Shown here piece by piece: positions 6,286-6,317 of a DNA stretch of 6,317 bases. The notes beneath the pieces were generated by a model. The model made no database searches and was not told where the DNA came from. It saw only the letters and a list, made by a program, of their open reading frames with translations. Position 1 is the first letter of the stretch; every line of letters starts with the position of its first letter. The stretch lies in contig JASHVF010000391.1 of the NCBI GenBank assembly GCA_030039615.1, positions 1-6,317 on the forward strand, read 5' to 3'. The position numbers and the translations under genes are program-made. The stretch is from Gammaproteobacteria bacterium. Lineage in GTDB: Bacteria > Pseudomonadota > Gammaproteobacteria > Steroidobacterales > Steroidobacteraceae.

Positions 6286-6317
6286 ATGACATCGATTCGT
6301 GCTTGTCTGATAACGGC
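6286..6317 (+). CDS. Start of a rightward gene, cut by the right edge of the window; product unknown
   Basis: Only ten codons are visible (MTSIRACLIT), too few to name a family. The ATG has a good GAAGG site 10 bases upstream. A short N-terminus with one Arg followed by a turn to small and hydrophobic residues could be the beginning of a signal peptide, but this is a guess. The gene diverges from the efflux operon and could share regulation through the common intergenic region. If the frame is not kept beyond 6317, the call is wrong. Confidence 0.5.
   Translation, partial: MTSIRACLIT

Noticed and set aside
5927..6292. A 121-codon minus-strand open frame filling the intergenic region, in frame with the regulator and separated from it by a TAG
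   Set aside because: The translation shows no recognisable domain, its start overlaps the rightward gene, and the region has promoter-like and hairpin structure. The regulator is complete without it.

Overview
The window is a GC-rich piece of a Gram-negative bacterial chromosome. An inner-membrane RND pump with a periplasmic adaptor implies an outer membrane. The high GC and strong third-position GC bias would suit a Gamma- or Betaproteobacterium, but nothing here fixes the genus.

Almost the whole window (1-5905) is one compact minus-strand gene cluster, read from right to left: an OmpR/PhoB-type response regulator (5225-5905), a membrane sensor histidine kinase (3807-5228), an RND efflux permease (575-3796) and an RND periplasmic adaptor (1-578, C-terminus beyond the left edge). 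Junctions are very tight: a 4-base ATGA overlap between regulator and kinase, 10 bases between kinase and permease, and another ATGA overlap between permease and adaptor. I see no terminator inside the cluster, so it looks like a single operon that opens with its own regulators. An outer-membrane channel gene may follow beyond position 1, but it is not visible.

The expected working is as follows. The kinase senses a periplasmic or membrane signal and phosphorylates Asp51 of the regulator. The regulator then acts on the promoter region upstream of 5905, so pump and sensor would be induced together. The permease and adaptor, with an outer-membrane channel, would export a small molecule driven by proton influx. 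The substrate cannot be told from sequence. The permease is closer to the HAE/multidrug type than to heavy-metal pumps, and the kinase sensor region lacks the Met/His-rich character of copper or silver sensors.

The region 5906-6285 is the only long gap. It is locally AT-rich near the operon and holds a candidate promoter (TATGAT with a poor -35), two exact TGAATGCA repeats 21 bases apart just upstream of it, and, on the other side, a run of small perfect inverted repeats leading to the start of a rightward gene at 6286. Only ten codons of that gene are in view.

This is mostly a recognisable regulated efflux locus. The points most worth a second look are the altered proton-relay residues in the permease (Asp-Asn in TM4 and Ala in place of the TM10 lysine), the phased repeats at the putative autoregulated promoter, and the structured leader before the rightward gene.
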